A stretch of 64,000 nucleotides of DNA from assembly GCA_015075365.1 (NCBI GenBank), contig JABTUN010000003.1:1-64000 (forward strand), written 5' to 3'. Position 1 is the stretch's first letter. The number at the start of each line of letters is the position of its first letter. The notes beneath the pieces are model-generated. The model made no database searches and had not been told where the DNA came from. It saw only the letters and a program-made list of their open reading frames with translations. Both the position numbers and the translations under genes were made by a program. Origin of the DNA: Verrucomicrobiaceae bacterium (GTDB taxonomy: Bacteria; Verrucomicrobiota; Verrucomicrobiia; Verrucomicrobiales; Verrucomicrobiaceae). Positions 1 through 10,400 of the stretch are shown here, one piece after another.

Positions 1-167
1 TGCCCGCCGGCCTTGCGCACGAGCGCGGCGATGTCGTCGTGATCCACGAGGATCATGCCGCCCTTGTCGCCGGCGACGTGGGCCTGGAGGAAATCGTCGG
101 TGGCATACGCGACGAGATCCATGATGGGGTTGCCGACGCCGATGAGGTCGAACTCGTGGTGGGTCAT
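1..167 (-). CDS. PfkB-family sugar/adenosine kinase, N-terminal part (cut by window edge)
   Basis: The first 55 codons are visible; the gene runs off the left edge. The protein begins MTHHEFDLIGVGNPIMDLVA, the first beta strand and glycine-rich start typical of PfkB (ribokinase/adenosine kinase) enzymes, where the early Asp contacts the sugar or nucleoside. A GDKGG motif follows at about residues 34-38, as in adenosine kinase-like members. These enzymes phosphorylate a sugar or nucleoside with ATP in the cytoplasm. The gene lies 16 bases after the stop of the upstream DUF6941-like gene on the same strand, so the two are probably cotranscribed. The substrate cannot be told, and the C-terminal catalytic GAGD motif is outside the window. 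Confidence 0.85.
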   Translation of the reverse strand, partial: MTHHEFDLIGVGNPIMDLVAYATDDFLQAHVAGDKGGMILVDHDDIAALVRKAGG

Positions 168-183
168 GCGGACGGGGCGGGCC

Positions 184-567
184 TCAGGTGCCGACGGTCA
201 TGCTGGTGGCGAGGATGGGCTCGTCGTCCACCTCGATGAGGATGGAGTAGTCGCCGGGCTGGGGGAAGGGGAGGTTGCGGAGCTCGTTGATGAGGTTGAT
301 GCGGTGGAGGGGGCTCTGGGATTCGAAGTCGCGCTCGATCAGGGCGGGCGGGTTGGCGGGGTCGAGGCCCATGGAGATCCGGACGCGGTGCTGGCCGGGC
401 TGGACGTCGGTCAGGGTCATGAACCACACCATGTAGGGGTGGACGACGGGGAAGGCGCGGGCCTTGATGTTGGAGAAGACGCCGAGGATGGTGTGCTTGC
501 CGGAGGCGGGGTCGATGTGGACGGCGTCGCAGGTGATCCAGACGAGGAGCTGTGGCTTGGACTGCAC
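184..567 (-). CDS. DUF6941-like conserved protein
   Basis: A protein of about 127 residues when started at the GTG at 567. The ATG at 645 gives 153 residues but adds a basic, unlike-family leader and runs into the pyrG upstream region. The core (ITCDAVHIDPASGKHTILGVF, then VHPYMVWFMTLTDVQPG and PGDYSILIEVDD) looks like the small beta-sandwich proteins annotated DUF6941 in Planctomycetes and Verrucomicrobia, which have no known role. There is no signal peptide. It is divergent from pyrG and followed by the PfkB kinase. The family assignment is from memory of the motif, not a search. Confidence 0.65.
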   Translation of the reverse strand: MQSKPQLLVWITCDAVHIDPASGKHTILGVFSNIKARAFPVVHPYMVWFMTLTDVQPGQHRVRISMGLDPANPPALIERDFESQSPLHRINLINELRNLPFPQPGDYSILIEVDDEPILATSMTVGT

Positions 568-650
568 GGCGGGCGAAATTCGCGGCGGGCGGCGCCACTG
601 GCAAAGCTTTTTCTTGTGTCGGGCAAACGGCGCGCATTTACCCAAGGGCG

Positions 651-2264
<1,614 letters not shown>

Positions 2265-2287
2265 GGTTCCGTCGGCAAACCGCCGGA

Positions 2288-2473
2288 TCACAAGCACGAA
2301 CCACCACCCGGAAGACGCTTCCGCAGGAAATTCATGCGCTTCTCCAGCGGCAGCGCCAGCCGGCGCTGGATCAACTCAGTGAGATGGTGGTCACTTTCGA
2401 CCTTGAGCGCGGCGAGCACCTCCCGACGTGTCGGACGGCGGCTTCCTGGCTTGGCTGGCTTTTTCGTGGGCAT
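2288..2473 (-). CDS. Small basic hypothetical protein
   Basis: A 61-residue basic protein (MPTKKPAKPGSRRPTRREVL start, then HHLTELIQRRLALPLEKRMNFLRKRLP) overlapping the 3' end of the nucleotidyltransferase-like gene by 83 bases in another frame. The second half reads as an amphipathic helix rich in Leu and Arg. The pattern of a nucleotidyltransferase-like gene with a small overlapping partner resembles two-gene modules such as toxin-antitoxin pairs, but no antitoxin motif is recognisable. No clear ribosome binding site precedes it. It may be a chance open frame. Confidence 0.45.
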   Translation of the reverse strand: MPTKKPAKPGSRRPTRREVLAALKVESDHHLTELIQRRLALPLEKRMNFLRKRLPGGGSCL

Positions 2474-2918
2474 GCAAAGTGCGTTCGAGGACTTCCATCA
2501 CCGCCAGATCACGCGGACGGCTGGCGGCTTTCTTGCTGGCGACAATGTCCTCAAGCGAGGCCACCAACAAGGGCGTGTTTTCCAGTGTGGTGCGCATGGC
2601 ACGAGAACGCAGCTCCTCGAAGGATCGCACGCCATCGACCACCGGCATGAAGTCCACTTGCAGTCCGAGATCGTCATCCACCATGCGGTAGAGCTTTGAA
2701 ACAGGATAATAGGGCCGCAGGACAGTGGCTTTGAGCTCTCTGGCCATCGCTTTGAGCTTCCTCAAGTTCGTGGCGGTGTCTCTGAACATGAAATCAAAGT
2801 CGATCGTCGTCACCGGCGCACCGTGGATGGCCGCGCCCGCGTTGCCGATCAAAACTGCTTCCAACCCGTGCTTCTGCATGGCTTGCAAAACGAGACGAAG
2901 CAGCGGTGTGGCGGTCAT
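2391..2918 (-). CDS. Nucleotidyltransferase-like protein (AbiEii/MNT-type fold)
   Basis: A 175-residue protein. The segment AVLIGNAGAAIHGAPVTTIDFDFMFRD at about residues 21-47 is the core of the nucleotidyltransferase-like family: a G-x-A-hydrophobic helix followed by the T-x-D-x-D-like strand (here TIDFDFM) that would carry the metal-binding acidic pair. A third acidic strand (LQVDFMPVVDG) follows near residue 95. This is how DUF6036/AbiEii-type proteins look. Possible roles include toxin or stand-alone nucleotidyl transfer; the sequence does not decide. The start at 2918 (MTATPLL) is preferred over 2942, which overlaps the upstream stop. Confidence 0.72.
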   Translation of the reverse strand: MTATPLLRLVLQAMQKHGLEAVLIGNAGAAIHGAPVTTIDFDFMFRDTATNLRKLKAMARELKATVLRPYYPVSKLYRMVDDDLGLQVDFMPVVDGVRSFEELRSRAMRTTLENTPLLVASLEDIVASKKAASRPRDLAVMEVLERTLHAHEKASQARKPPSDTSGGARRAQGRK

Positions 2919-2929
2919 AAGCTTTGAGA

Positions 2930-3265
2930 CTAACCAAACCACTCAGTTGCTCGCTTTGCAGCCTGCTCTTTGTGCTCGGGTTTGATATGAACGGCGACAG
3001 CAGCAAGAGCAGCAATCAAAACACCAGCATCATCGCTGAAACCAACTACGGGAATGGTGTCCGGAATAGCATCAAGCGGTGACACAAAATAAAGCAATGC
3101 TCCAATAATTATACTTTTGGCCCACACGGGAGTGTCGGGATCCTGCAATGCGTAGTAGAGGGCAAGCGCGTTTTCCACGATTTCTCGTCCTATCTTCGTC
3201 GCGTATCGCTTCAAAGTATCCCAGAAGTCCTCATCCTTGAGGTTTGGTTGTTCATTTTGCTTCAT
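2930..3265 (-). CDS. DUF1232 (YkvA-like) membrane-associated protein
   Basis: About 111 residues from the ATG at 3265; an ATG at 3289 is also possible. The DUF1232 signature is clear: two hydrophobic segments around the motif YFVSPLDAIPDTIPVVGFSDDAGVL, with the Pro-Asp-x-Ile-Pro-Asp core. The family is small, probably inner-membrane, and of unknown function. The gene overlaps the stop of its upstream neighbour by 14 bases, so the two are likely translated together. The stretch of about 2.9-3.6 kb is visibly more AT-rich than pyrG or rarA, hinting at recent acquisition. Confidence 0.88.
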   Translation of the reverse strand: MKQNEQPNLKDEDFWDTLKRYATKIGREIVENALALYYALQDPDTPVWAKSIIIGALLYFVSPLDAIPDTIPVVGFSDDAGVLIAALAAVAVHIKPEHKEQAAKRATEWFG

Positions 3266-3584
3266 GCTCTTGCGTGATGGTTTCTTCAATCGTTTTTATA
3301 ATCTCCCCTTTGTCGAAGTGAATCTCCTTCCGTGAGAAGATGATTCTTTTGAAACGGTCGTTCGGCTCTTTCTCAAAACGCTTCTTGAACGCATTCCAAA
3401 CAACTTCACCGACAACCTTTCCTGCTACTTTGTCAGCAAGTGAAATCAGTATGGCTACAAGAACCGTTCCTGAATCATCAAATTCGCGATATTCCCCCGT
3501 TCGCTCCACTTTGCAGCCTAGCACCTCCAATTCTGCAAGATCGGACGTTTCCAGACAGCTGAATATTTCGATGGTCTTGTTCAT
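3252..3584 (-). CDS. Hypothetical protein with central hydrophobic helix
   Basis: A protein of about 110 residues starting MNKTIEIFSCLET at 3584; a longer start at 3647 would overlap the diaphorase gene. The middle (TVLVAILISLADKVAGKVVGEVVW) is a hydrophobic/amphipathic helix, and the C-terminal third is charged with alternating beta-like segments. I do not recognise the family. The composition is AT-richer than the flanking housekeeping genes. It is transcribed just upstream of, and overlapping, the DUF1232 gene, so the two probably form a unit. Confidence 0.6.
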   Translation of the reverse strand: MNKTIEIFSCLETSDLAELEVLGCKVERTGEYREFDDSGTVLVAILISLADKVAGKVVGEVVWNAFKKRFEKEPNDRFKRIIFSRKEIHFDKGEIIKTIEETITQEHEAK

Positions 3585-3597
3585 GGAAAAGAGGTGC

Positions 3598-5262
3598 TTA
3601 TGAGGAGAAATACCCGCCAAGTTCTGTTTCGAAGTGCTGGATGGCATTCTTGATTGGCAGCGGCACGCCGCCGCCGAGCGCGCACAATGAAGTCTGCTCC
3701 ATCGTGTCGAGCAGGTCGGTGATGAGCTCGCGGTCGATCTTGTAGCTGCTGTCGCCGCGGGCTTTGGCGATGAGTTCCTTGCCTCTCGTGCTGCCGAGGC
3801 GGCAGGGGAAGCATTTGCCGCAGCTTTCGTCGGCGGTGAACTGGAAGAGGTGCTGGATGTATTCGATCATCGGCATCGACTCCGGGATGCTGACGACGCC
3901 GGCGTGGCCGAGTAGGAAGCCGGCCTTCTTGAAGCTCTCGAAATCGACGGTGAGCTGGGAGATGTGGCTCATCGGAATGAGGCCGCCGAGCGGGCCGCCG
4001 ATTTGAATGGCCTTGATTTTCGTTTTGAAGCCACCGGCCAGGTCGATGACGGTTTGCAGCGGCGTGCCCATGGCGACTTCGTAGATGCCGGGCTTCACGA
4101 AATGGCTGTCGAGCGAGAGCAGCTTCGGGCCGGTGGACTGCGGCGTGCCGATCTGCGCGTAGCCTTTGCCGCCGAGCGTGAGGATGGCGCGGAGGTTGGC
4201 GAAGGTTTCGACGTTGTTGACGATGGTGGGCTTGCGGTAGAGGCCCTCGTTCACCGGGAAAGGCGGACGGGTGCGCACTTCAGGCCGCTGGCCTTCGATG
4301 CTGGCAAGCAGCGCGGTCTCCTCGCCGCAGATGTAGGCTCCGGCGCCTTTGATGGTCTTCAAAGCGAAGTTGAAGCCGGTGCCGAGGATGTTCTGACCGA
4401 GCAATCCGGCCGCATGCAGGTCGGCGATGGCCTGATTCACGATGGTGACGCTGTCCGGATACTCGGCGCGGATGTAGAGCACGCCCGTCTCCGCTCCGGC
4501 GAACCAACCGGCGACCATCATGCCGAGCAGCACGCTGTGCGGCTGCTTCTCCATGAGGTATTTATCGATGTAAGCGCCGGGATCGCCCTCGTCGGCATTG
4601 CAGACGACATACTTCACTTTGCCTTCCGCCGCACGGCAGCCGGCCCACTTGATGGAAAGCGGGAAACCTGCACCACCGCGACCGCGGAGGCCGCTGTCCT
4701 TCAATTCGGCCGCGAGCGCGTCCCGATTGCCTTCGGTGATGAGTTTCTTGAAGGGCGCGTAGTAGTCCTCGATGCCTTTGAACTCCGCGGTCAAAATCGC
4801 GGGCTGCAGATGCGAGACGACGGCGTAGCGGTCCTCGCTATCGCCTTGGCCGGTTTTGAAAAGTTCGCCCAAAGCGGCGTCGGACTGCCCGGAGTAGTTT
4901 TTGCCGCCGAACTGCAACGCGCCGCCTTCATGGCAGCGGCCGAGGCAGCAGATGTGGCCGATCTCGTCCTTCTTGAAGTGCGTTTCGAGCTTGTGGTGCA
5001 GCTTGTCCTGCGTCCCGGCGCACAAGCAGGCGCTGCCGTTGCAGACGAAGACCTTCTTGCCTTCGTTTTCCTTTTTCAGGAAGTCGTAGAAGCTCACCGC
5101 GCCGAGCGTGATGGCATCGCCAAAGAGGTGATCCTGGCCCATCTGGTGGACGAGATCGTTCTTTTCGGCCGTGCCATGCTTTTCGGCAGCTTCGACCATG
5201 CGTTCGAAGACGTTCTTTTCGATGCCTTTGCGGAAGGAGAGGGCGCTGAGGTTTTTGGACAT
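3598..5262 (-). CDS. NuoE-NuoF-like fused diaphorase (NADH-binding FMN/Fe-S protein)
   Basis: A 554-residue fusion. Residues about 70-125 form a NuoE-like thioredoxin-fold [2Fe-2S] domain with CNGSACLCAG and, further on, CCLGRC. From residue about 160 it is NuoF-like: GLRGRGGAGFP (FMN), CNADEGDPGAY (NADH), GAGAYICGEET, and a C-terminal [4Fe-4S] site in ESCGKCFPC with a later Cys in SLCALGGG. Such subunits take electrons from NADH for complex I, NAD-linked formate dehydrogenases or bidirectional hydrogenases. None of those catalytic partners is encoded nearby, so the electron acceptor is unknown. It lies 48 bases downstream of an Rrf2 regulator on the same strand. Confidence 0.92.
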   Translation of the reverse strand: MSKNLSALSFRKGIEKNVFERMVEAAEKHGTAEKNDLVHQMGQDHLFGDAITLGAVSFYDFLKKENEGKKVFVCNGSACLCAGTQDKLHHKLETHFKKDEIGHICCLGRCHEGGALQFGGKNYSGQSDAALGELFKTGQGDSEDRYAVVSHLQPAILTAEFKGIEDYYAPFKKLITEGNRDALAAELKDSGLRGRGGAGFPLSIKWAGCRAAEGKVKYVVCNADEGDPGAYIDKYLMEKQPHSVLLGMMVAGWFAGAETGVLYIRAEYPDSVTIVNQAIADLHAAGLLGQNILGTGFNFALKTIKGAGAYICGEETALLASIEGQRPEVRTRPPFPVNEGLYRKPTIVNNVETFANLRAILTLGGKGYAQIGTPQSTGPKLLSLDSHFVKPGIYEVAMGTPLQTVIDLAGGFKTKIKAIQIGGPLGGLIPMSHISQLTVDFESFKKAGFLLGHAGVVSIPESMPMIEYIQHLFQFTADESCGKCFPCRLGSTRGKELIAKARGDSSYKIDRELITDLLDTMEQTSLCALGGGVPLPIKNAIQHFETELGGYFSS

Positions 5263-5310
5263 GATTGGGGTGAAGAATACGAAATCCCGCGCGCTTTTGC
5301 ACCACGGAAA

Positions 5311-5718
5311 TCAAATCTCGAAGCTGACCCCCTCACGCTGGCGCTCCTTTTCGATAATATGCGCCACGGTGTGCCGGCCGAGCCACTGGATCGTCTGCTC
5401 CCGCAGGCCGCCAAACACCTGCGCCATCGCGTCATGCGCGTCTCCGGGCAGGGGATCAACCGCGCCGTCGAAAAGCATGATGATCTCCCCCAGCGTGATG
5501 CGCTCCGGCCTCGTCACAAGCTGGTAGCCGCCGCCCACGCCGCGCTTGCTGCGCAGCAGACCGCCGTTTTTCAGCGCCAGGAGGATCTGCTCCAGAAACT
5601 TCAGCGGGATGCCTTCCGATCTGGCGAGGTCCTGAATCGAGAAATTCGTCCCCTCGCGGGCACGCCCCATCGCCACGAGGGCGCGGAGGGCGTATTCGGC
5701 TTTTTTGGAGACTTTCAT
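5311..5718 (-). CDS. Rrf2-family transcriptional regulator lacking cysteines
   Basis: 135 residues. The winged helix-turn-helix is typical of Rrf2: MKVSKKAEYALRALVAM at the start, IPLKFLEQILLALKNGGLLRSKRG as recognition helix and wing, then GGYQLVTRPERITLGEII. Members such as IscR and NsrR bind an Fe-S cluster through three cysteines near residues 90-105. This protein has no cysteine at all, so it cannot bind a cluster that way. The start at 5718 matches the family N-terminus. It is probably in an operon with the downstream NADH-binding Fe-S protein, which it may control. Confidence 0.92.
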   Translation of the reverse strand: MKVSKKAEYALRALVAMGRAREGTNFSIQDLARSEGIPLKFLEQILLALKNGGLLRSKRGVGGGYQLVTRPERITLGEIIMLFDGAVDPLPGDAHDAMAQVFGGLREQTIQWLGRHTVAHIIEKERQREGVSFEI

Positions 5719-5787
5719 GAAGCGGCCAGTGTGGCGGGCAAAATCGAAGTGCAAAGCGCCAAATGCTCGGCATCTCGTCCGCCTCCC

Positions 5788-7161
5788 ATGACCGACGACT
5801 TTTTTGCCCAGCCACCACCCGCGGAGCCGAACCGCGGCGCGGTGACCACGCATGGCAAGGTCGCGCCCCTGGCCTCACGCATGCGGCCGAGGTCACTGGC
5901 GGAATACACCGGCCAGCAGCACATCCTCGCCGAGGGCAAGCTCCTGCGCCGTGCCGTGCAGGCGGACCGTTTTTCGTCGCTCATCCTCTATGGGCCGCCG
6001 GGCGTGGGAAAGACGACGCTGGCGCATATCATCAGCCAGGAGACGAAATCGCGCTTCATCACGCTCAGCGGCGTGGAGAGCAGCGTGGCGGACATCCGGC
6101 GGGAGGCGGAGCACGCGGCGCAGCACCTGCGGTTGTATGAGAAGACCACGATTTTGTTTGTGGACGAGATTCACCGCTTCAACAAGGCGCAGCAGGACGT
6201 GCTGCTGCCGCACCTGGAGCGTGGCACGGTGCGCTTCATCGGCGCGACGACGCACAATCCCTTCTTTTACGTCAACAGCCCGCTGGTGAGCCGTTCGCAG
6301 GTCTTTCAACTCGAACCACTCGGGATTGCCGACCTCGAAGGGCTCATCGACCGCGCCTTGACCGACTCCGAGCGAGGTCTCGGAGAACAAAACGTGCGCA
6401 TCGACGCCGATGCGCGGCTGCACCTTGCCACGGTAGCCGATGGTGATGCGCGCCGATGCCTCAATGCGCTGGAACTGGCCGTGCTGACCACCACGCCGGA
6501 TGCGCAGGGCGACATCGTCATCACACTCGCGGCGGCAGAGGAGAGCATGCAGCAAAAGACCGTCGTCTATGACGGCGACGGCGACGCGCATTACGACACC
6601 ATCAGCGCCTTCATCAAGAGCATGCGCGCCAGCGATCCCGATGCCACGCTCTACTGGCTGGCCAAGATGCTGCACGCCGGCGAGGACATCCGCTTCATCG
6701 CCCGGCGCATCGTGATCGCCGCCAGTGAGGATGTGGGCATGGCGGACAGCAACGCGCTGCGCGTCGCCGTGGCCGCTCAGCAGGCGGTGGAGGCCATCGG
6801 CATGCCGGAGGCGCGCATCATCCTGGCGCACGCGGCGGTTTACAACGCCATCGCGCCAAAGAGCAACCGCGCCTACCTCGGCATCGACGCCGCGCTCAAG
6901 GACATCCGCGAGGGACGCACGCTGCCCATCCCGCGCCACCTGCGTGATGCTCATCATAAGAAGGCAGCGAAGGAGTTCGGACACGGGGAGGGCTATCTCT
7001 ACCCGCACGACTTCGAGGGTGGTTTCGTCCCCCAGCGCTGCATCGAGGGCGGCAGTGTCTATTATGAACCCACCTCCAATGGTCTTGAGGCGCGCATCAA
7101 GGAGCGCCTCGACCACTGGCGTGCGCAGTGGGAGGCGGTGGCGAAGACAAGGCAAACATGA
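5788..7161 (+). CDS. rarA: Replication-associated recombination protein A (AAA+ ATPase)
   Basis: 457 residues, normal for RarA/MgsA/WRNIP1. After an N-terminal stretch the AAA+ core has RMRPRSLAEYTGQQHIL, Walker A GPPGVGKTT near residue 75 and Walker B LFVDEIHRF near residue 122. The C-terminal MgsA domain is recognised by YDGDGDAHYDTISAFIKSMR and ASEDVGMAD. RarA loads or remodels at stalled replication forks with SSB. The start at 5788 places about 35 residues before the conserved region. It is divergent from the Rrf2 gene. Confidence 0.95.
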   Translation: MTDDFFAQPPPAEPNRGAVTTHGKVAPLASRMRPRSLAEYTGQQHILAEGKLLRRAVQADRFSSLILYGPPGVGKTTLAHIISQETKSRFITLSGVESSVADIRREAEHAAQHLRLYEKTTILFVDEIHRFNKAQQDVLLPHLERGTVRFIGATTHNPFFYVNSPLVSRSQVFQLEPLGIADLEGLIDRALTDSERGLGEQNVRIDADARLHLATVADGDARRCLNALELAVLTTTPDAQGDIVITLAAAEESMQQKTVVYDGDGDAHYDTISAFIKSMRASDPDATLYWLAKMLHAGEDIRFIARRIVIAASEDVGMADSNALRVAVAAQQAVEAIGMPEARIILAHAAVYNAIAPKSNRAYLGIDAALKDIREGRTLPIPRHLRDAHHKKAAKEFGHGEGYLYPHDFEGGFVPQRCIEGGSVYYEPTSNGLEARIKERLDHWRAQWEAVAKTRQT

Positions 7162-7216
7162 ATTCCAGCTTGCAAAGACTCCCCAGCCGTTTAACACACG
7201 CGCCGTCCAACGACAC

Positions 7217-7292
<76 letters not shown>

Positions 7293-7296
7293 CTTC

Positions 7297-7321
7297 GGGG
7301 CGGTAAAATGAAAGCCGCCCC
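7297..7321 (+). terminator. Possible terminator hairpin after tRNA-Lys
   Basis: A perfect 7-bp stem (GGGGCGG at 7297-7303 with CCGCCCC at 7315-7321) and an 11-base loop lie 4 bases after the tRNA. There is no T tract behind it, so it may instead be a processing or transcript-end structure. Confidence 0.4.
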
Positions 7322-7478
7322 TGTAACAAATCAAATCGCTTCGGGTATCCGTGGGGGCATGAGACAGCTCACCATCTCGATCCGTCTGGCCTCTCGAACT
7401 TTTTTCTCGGTATTTCGGGGCCGTTTTGTATCCTCAATCAGCGAAGTCGTGAATTTCCCGTCCTTGTCACTCTCCCGC

Positions 7479-10400
7479 ATGACCACCGCCGTTGCTCGCA
7501 GTTTCCAATGCACCCTTCTCCTGGTCCTGGCATGTGGTTTTCAGGCATCGGCGCAGGATGCAAAAATCGTCGAGGTCGAAAACATCGTGCAGACCGCCAC
7601 AGGGGCTGATGGAGCATGGATGGCGGCACAGAAGGATCAGGCGCTCTCCGTGCGAGACCGCATCCGCACGCGGCAGCGCAGCCGCGCCACGGTGCGGCTG
7701 ACCAGCCTTTACACAATGCGGCTGGAGCAGCTCACCACGATCGAGATTTCGCCGCAGCTCCTCGACGACAGCAAGCCGAAGCTCGACCTGAGCAGCGGGG
7801 CGCTGTTCATCTTCAGCCGGGAGGAGCGCGGGGAGATCGACATCAAGACCCCCGCCGCCAATGGCGCGCTGCGCGGCACGCAGTTGTTTGTGGATGTCGG
7901 CGCGGACGGGAAATCGTTTTATCAAGTGCTCGAAGGCGAGGTGGAGATCGCGAATCCACTGGGCCGGCTGCTCATCCGCGCGGGCGAGGCCGCGGAGGCC
8001 GCTCCTGGCAGCGCGCCGCGGCGCACCGCGGTGCTGGAGGCGAAAAACATCCTGCAATGGGCGCTTTATTACCCGGCGGTGCTCGATCCGGTCGAGGTCG
8101 AGGCCGCGCTGGCGGGCGGTCAGGGCGATGTGCGGTCTTCAACGGCCACTTCGGCGCTGCAAGCCTACGAAGAGGGCGATTTGCTCTCTGCGCTGAAATT
8201 TCTGCCTTCATCGGGAAAAAGCGCCGCGGCGTCCAAATGCCTCGACGCGGCCATTTTGCTCTCCGTGGGCCGCGTGGACGAAGCGCGCGCGAAACTGGCC
8301 TCGGTGCCGACTTCGCACTCGATGCGCCGCTCCATCGAGCGCGTGATCGCGGCGGTGAAATTCGAGGAATCATCCTCTTGGAGCCTCGAGCGCCTCACCA
8401 CGGCCTCGGAAGCGATGGCGGAGAGTTATTATCAGCAATCGCGCTCGAACCTGGAGGCCGCGCGCGTTGCCGCCAGGCGCGCGACAGAGCTTTCTCCGCA
8501 AAACGGCTACGCGTGGACGCGCCTCGGCGAGTTGGAGTTCTCCTTTGGCCGCTCCAAGGAGGCGCAGGAGGCGCTGGAGCGCGGATTGGAGCTCACGCCG
8601 CGCAATGCGCAGGCGCACGCGCTGCATGGCTTCGTGCTGAGCGCGCGCAGCCAGATCACCGCGGCACAGGAAGCCTTTCGCCGCGCGGTGGCGCTGGATG
8701 GCGCGCTGGGGAATGGCTGGCTCGGACTCGGCCTCACGAAGATCAAGCAAGGCTCCCTGGCGGAAGGCCGCGCGGATTTGCAGACGGCGGCCACGGTGGA
8801 GCCGCTGATGTCCGTTTTTCACAGCTACCTGGGCAAGGCGCTCAGCGTGGAAGGCCGTCCCGACGACGCGGCGAAGGACCTGACGCTCGCCAAGCAGCTC
8901 GACATGAACGACCCCACGCCGTGGCTCTACTCCGCCATCGAAAACCAGCTCCGCAACCGCACGAACAAGGCGATCGAAGAGCTGCAAAAGTCCATCGAGC
9001 TGAATGACAACCGCCGCGTCTATCGCTCCGAGTTTTTGCTCGATCAGGACCGCGCGGTGCGTGGCGCCAACCTCGCGCGCATCTATCTGAACAACGGCAT
9101 GGATGCCGTGGCCGTGCGCGAGGCCGCACGCGCGGTGGACAGCGACTACACCAACGCATCCGCGCATCTTTTCCTCGCCAACGCCTTCAACACCCTGCGC
9201 GATCCCAAGCGAATCTCCCTGCGCTACGAGACGCCATGGTTCAACGAGCTGCTGCTGGCGAATCTGCTCTCCCCTGTCGGCGGAGGACCGCTTTCGCAAT
9301 ACGTCTCACAGCAGGAGTATTCCAAATTGCTCGAAGCTGACGGCATCGGCGGCAGCCTGGCGCACGAGTGGCGTGAAAACGGTGAAATCCGCTCCGCGGC
9401 GTCGTTGTTCGGCAATTACGGCAACCTCAGCTTCGGCATCGACTATTCGATGCGGGACGACCACGGCACGCGGCCGAACAACGAGGCCGCGCTCCAGGAA
9501 ATCTACGCGCAGGTGAAGTGGCAGCCGACTCCCGACGACATCATCTATTTCCTCGGCAAATGGGCGCGGCAGGAAAGCGGGGACAACTTTGACACCTTTA
9601 ACAACCAGGCGCTGGCGCAGGATGTGTTCTTTGAGGAGGACCAGAGACCGGGGCTGCTGCTCGCAGGCTGGAATCACAAGTGGGCGCCGGGATCGCACAC
9701 ACTTTTCCTGGCAGGACGCCTCGCAGCGGAGCAGCGGCTCTCTGATCCGCGCACGAACCAGCTCCTCATCCTGCGGGACTCGAACGCGCTACGCCCCGGC
9801 ATCATCCAGACGGTCGGCTTCTTCGATGTGTTCTCTGATCCGGCCTTCACGGTCGGCCTGGGGCCGGACGGCGAGTCACTTGTGTACTCGCCCGCGTTGC
9901 TGAACGCCATCGGCCCCTACCTCGGTTCCGGAGCGGTGCAGGGCGTGTTCACCGCTCCCTTTACCTTCGAGACCTACCGCCGCTTTGAAATCTACTCCGC
10001 CGAGATCCAGCACATCCAGCAGATGAAAAAGCATACGCTGCTGGCCGGCGCGCGCTTCCAGACGGGCGAGTTCGAGACGCAGAGCCGCATGCTGTCGTTC
10101 CGGCCGAATTTTGTCGGCGGATTTGCCACGCCGGCGGTGGACCAGGTCACCAGCGTCGATTTCCAGCGCATCAGCCTGTATGCATATGATTATTTTCAGC
10201 CGGTGCCATGGCTCACGCTCATCGGCGGCGTGTCATGGGACCGCATCGAGCACCCGGACAACTACCGCAACCCGCCCACGAACAGCAGGCAGGGCGAAAA
10301 TGAGAGATTCTCCGGCAAGGCGGGCTTCATTCTCAATCCCTCGCGCTGGATCCAGATGCGCGGCGCCTTCACTCAGGGACTCGGCGGCGTCACGTTTGAT

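Noticed and set aside
3598..5262. Complex I (nuo) operon
   Set aside because: Only a NuoE-NuoF-like fusion is present; no nuoA-D, G-N genes flank it.
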